NCBI GenBank assembly: GCA_947631985.1
Contig: CANRNK010000005.1
Coordinates: 1-44,104, forward strand
Direction: 5' to 3'
Length of the DNA: 44,104 bases
Source of the DNA: an uncultured Lachnospiraceae bacterium
Lineage (GTDB): Bacteria; Bacillota; Clostridia; Lachnospirales; Lachnospiraceae
The translations under genes and the position numbers were made by a program. Position 1 is the first letter of the stretch. Each line of letters opens with the position of its first letter. Below the pieces are notes generated by a model. The model was not told the DNA's origin, did no database searches, and saw nothing but the letters and a program-made list of their open reading frames with translations. Positions 42,820 to 44,104 of this stretch are shown piece after piece.

Positions 42820-43758
42820 CTATTCATGTTCCAACTGCCTGCCTGTAATATTTAAAAACACATCATCCATAGTTCCCTGTATCACTTCAAAGGATGCAAC
42901 CTTTTCTTTCAATCTTCCAAGGAGTGGAATTGCATCGATTGTCTGATTCAAGGTGACACTAATCTGGTGACTTGAATTCAAAAACGGATGCCCCATTTCC
43001 TTTAAATACGATCCAATTTGTTCTCTGGCTTCTTGGTTGATTGGAATTAGTTTCATGGAATCGCGTGCAAACTCCTGCTTAAGCTGATATGGTTTTGCAT
43101 TGGCTACCAGCCTTCCAGCATCCATCACCCCAATCTGATCTGCTTTTGCCGCTTCCTCCATATAATGTGTTGTCAGAAATACCGTCAGTCCCTCCTCTTT
43201 TCTAAGCCAGTCAATGGAATCCCAGACTATTTTCCGGCTCTGTGGATCAAGCCCTGTTGTTGGTTCGTCTAAGAATAAAATTTCTGGTTCATTCATGATT
43301 GCTCTTGCAATCTCACATCTTCTTTTCTGCCCTCCTGAAAGCTCAGAAAACTTCCGCATAAGTAAGTCTTCAATCCCCAGGTGAAGTGCTACCCGGTTCA
43401 TGTTCTCATTTGTTCTTTTCCAGTTTTTTTCATACAGAACTCCCCTGCTTATCAAGTTATCCCTGATTGTGAGTCTCTCATCCAAGGTATTATTTTGAAA
43501 AACAACACCAATCTTTTTTTGAATTTTCTTTTTTTCTTTTTTTGAATCAAGGCCACAAATCGAGATACTTCCCTGGTCTTGTTCGTACATCGTGCACAAC
43601 ATATTGATTGTCGTCGATTTTCCTGCTCCATTCACACCTAGAAAGCCGAATAGTTCTCCCCGATTCACGTGAAAGCTAATTGTATCTACCGCTTTTTTTG
43701 ATTCAAATGCTTTAACAAGATGACTTACTTCTATAATTTTTTCTTTTTCCCGATCCAT
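42820..43758 (-). CDS. ABC transporter ATP-binding protein (DrrA-like)
   Basis: A 312-residue ATPase for the ABC-2 permease. Walker A GVNGAGKST, Q-loop VFQNNTLDERLT, signature LSGGQKRR, Walker B LFLDEPTTGLDPQSR and switch TTHYMEEA are all intact. The 90 residues after the ATPase core form a DUF4162-like accessory domain (TLNQTIDAIPLLGRL). The start is the ATG at 43758: AGGTGG lies 7 bases before it, while the TTG at 43776 is inside that site. It is the first gene of the unit. Confidence 0.92.
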   Translation of the reverse strand: MDREKEKIIEVSHLVKAFESKKAVDTISFHVNRGELFGFLGVNGAGKSTTINMLCTMYEQDQGSISICGLDSKKEKKKIQKKIGVVFQNNTLDERLTIRDNLISRGVLYEKNWKRTNENMNRVALHLGIEDLLMRKFSELSGGQKRRCEIARAIMNEPEILFLDEPTTGLDPQSRKIVWDSIDWLRKEEGLTVFLTTHYMEEAAKADQIGVMDAGRLVANAKPYQLKQEFARDSMKLIPINQEAREQIGSYLKEMGHPFLNSSHQISVTLNQTIDAIPLLGRLKEKVASFEVIQGTMDDVFLNITGRQLEHE

Positions 43759-43800
43759 TCTTAATCCACCTTTCAATAAGCTTTATCTGATTCTTATTTG

Positions 43801-43828
43801 ATTATATCAGCCAAACTTTGAATCACAA
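43801..43828 (-). promoter_or_regulatory. Promoter of the ABC/LytTR/DUF3021 unit
   Basis: Minus strand: TTGTGA (43823-43828) and a perfect TATAAT (43801-43806) are 16 bases apart, about 45 bases before the ATPase start. Confidence 0.65.
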
Positions 43829-43848
43829 CCGCCTTTGGGGTGAGATGC

Positions 43849-43885
43849 AAAAATACACAGCCAAGTTGCTCCCCTGGCTGTGTAT
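43849..43885 (-). terminator. Terminator of the gene at the right edge
   Basis: An 11-bp perfect inverted repeat (ATACACAGCCA at 43853-43863 and its complement at 43875-43885) has an 11-base loop, followed on the minus strand by TTTTT (43849-43853). It lies about 57 bases after the stop of the edge gene. Confidence 0.88.
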
Positions 43886-43942
43886 CTTACTTTCTTTCTA
43901 TCTATCTATTATATAAGTATTTACGATGTATTTATCTGGTAT

Positions 43943-44104
43943 TTATCTGGTTTTCATAAGTTCCGTCATAGACTGATTCAGTCCATTTACTGTCAGCTTG
44001 TACATCGGGAAAATTTCTTTGATTGCCGTTTCCGCTTCACGCCAGGGTGCATTCCCGGGTGCCATCTTCGGATTGATCCAGACGATTTTTCGATAATGCT
44101 TTTT
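43943..44104 (-). CDS. C-terminal end of a VWA/CoxE-like protein
   Basis: The last 53 residues of a protein cut by the right edge. The frame reads HYRKIVWINPKMAPGNAPW and ends VNGLNQSMTELMKTR. The IVWINP block followed by a helix resembles the end of von Willebrand factor A (CoxE-like) proteins that pair with MoxR ATPases, where a W-L/I-N-P strand closes the fold. The match is from memory and short, so the call is tentative. A strong terminator follows. Confidence 0.55.
   Translation of the reverse strand, partial: KKHYRKIVWINPKMAPGNAPWREAETAIKEIFPMYKLTVNGLNQSMTELMKTR

Noticed and set aside
43777..43850. LytTR binding repeats ahead of the ABC operon
   Set aside because: One AAAGTTTGG copy fits the consensus, but the other GTT-containing copy is poor and only 13 bases away, not the expected 21-22.

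Overview
The window looks like a chromosomal segment of a low-GC, strictly anaerobic Firmicute, most likely a member of the Lachnospiraceae/Clostridia. The evidence is an AT-rich sequence with strong GGAGG-type ribosome binding sites, a class III (oxygen-sensitive) ribonucleotide reductase with its activase, a group B [FeFe] hydrogenase-like protein, FeoAB ferrous iron uptake, methylglyoxal synthase, and families typical of that group (DUF1292, DUF5662, DUF3021 next to LytTR). I cannot name the species. I see no phage, insertion sequence, CRISPR array, rRNA or tRNA gene.

Layout, left to right. 1-419 holds the start of an unrecognised membrane/exported protein running off the left edge. 540-1640 is aroC, convergent with a beta-propeller lactonase. 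2918-7224 is a plus-strand polyamine unit: a cupin-type XRE regulator followed by potABCD with overlapping genes. From 7322 most genes lie on the minus strand. trpS follows a DUF5662 gene and an isoamylase/GlgX-like protein whose catalytic residues are all replaced. A plus-strand DUF1292 gene (10955-11272) follows. Next come a UvrD-type helicase, gltX (frame broken in a homopolymer), the [FeFe] hydrogenase, and feoB/feoA.

18606-23028 is a nucleotide-precursor unit: nrdD, nrdG, dut, degV and a 53-residue zinc-ribbon-like protein, behind a good promoter with a tandem pair of NrdR-like boxes. Then come a YjjG-type nucleotidase, RNase HI and a metallo-beta-lactamase-fold hydrolase. 25164-32405 is a purine nucleoside salvage cluster: purine nucleoside phosphorylase, a BMP-family lipoprotein, a double-domain ATPase, two permeases, and an MTA/SAH/adenosine deaminase. 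Two intercistronic inverted repeats separate parts of it, one able to form two mutually exclusive hairpins. A chemoreceptor overlapping a DNA glycosylase gene lies beyond.

35124-35818 is a plus-strand ferritin plus a very basic Bfd-like [2Fe-2S] protein, coupled by a TAATG overlap. Then a membrane EAL protein with a degenerate GGDEF domain lies behind a promoter carrying three 12-bp tandem repeats and a 16-bp palindrome. mgsA, two GNAT-fold proteins, cobO, and a LytTR/DUF3021/ABC-2 exporter module follow. The right edge cuts a protein whose tail resembles VWA/CoxE proteins.

Functional themes are polyamine uptake, purine salvage (which also handles methylthioadenosine, a polyamine-synthesis by-product), iron acquisition and storage, and anaerobic DNA precursor supply. 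The most unusual items are the catalytically dead GH13 protein, the regulatory layout upstream of the EAL gene, the bistable leader of the deaminase gene, and the gltX frameshift.
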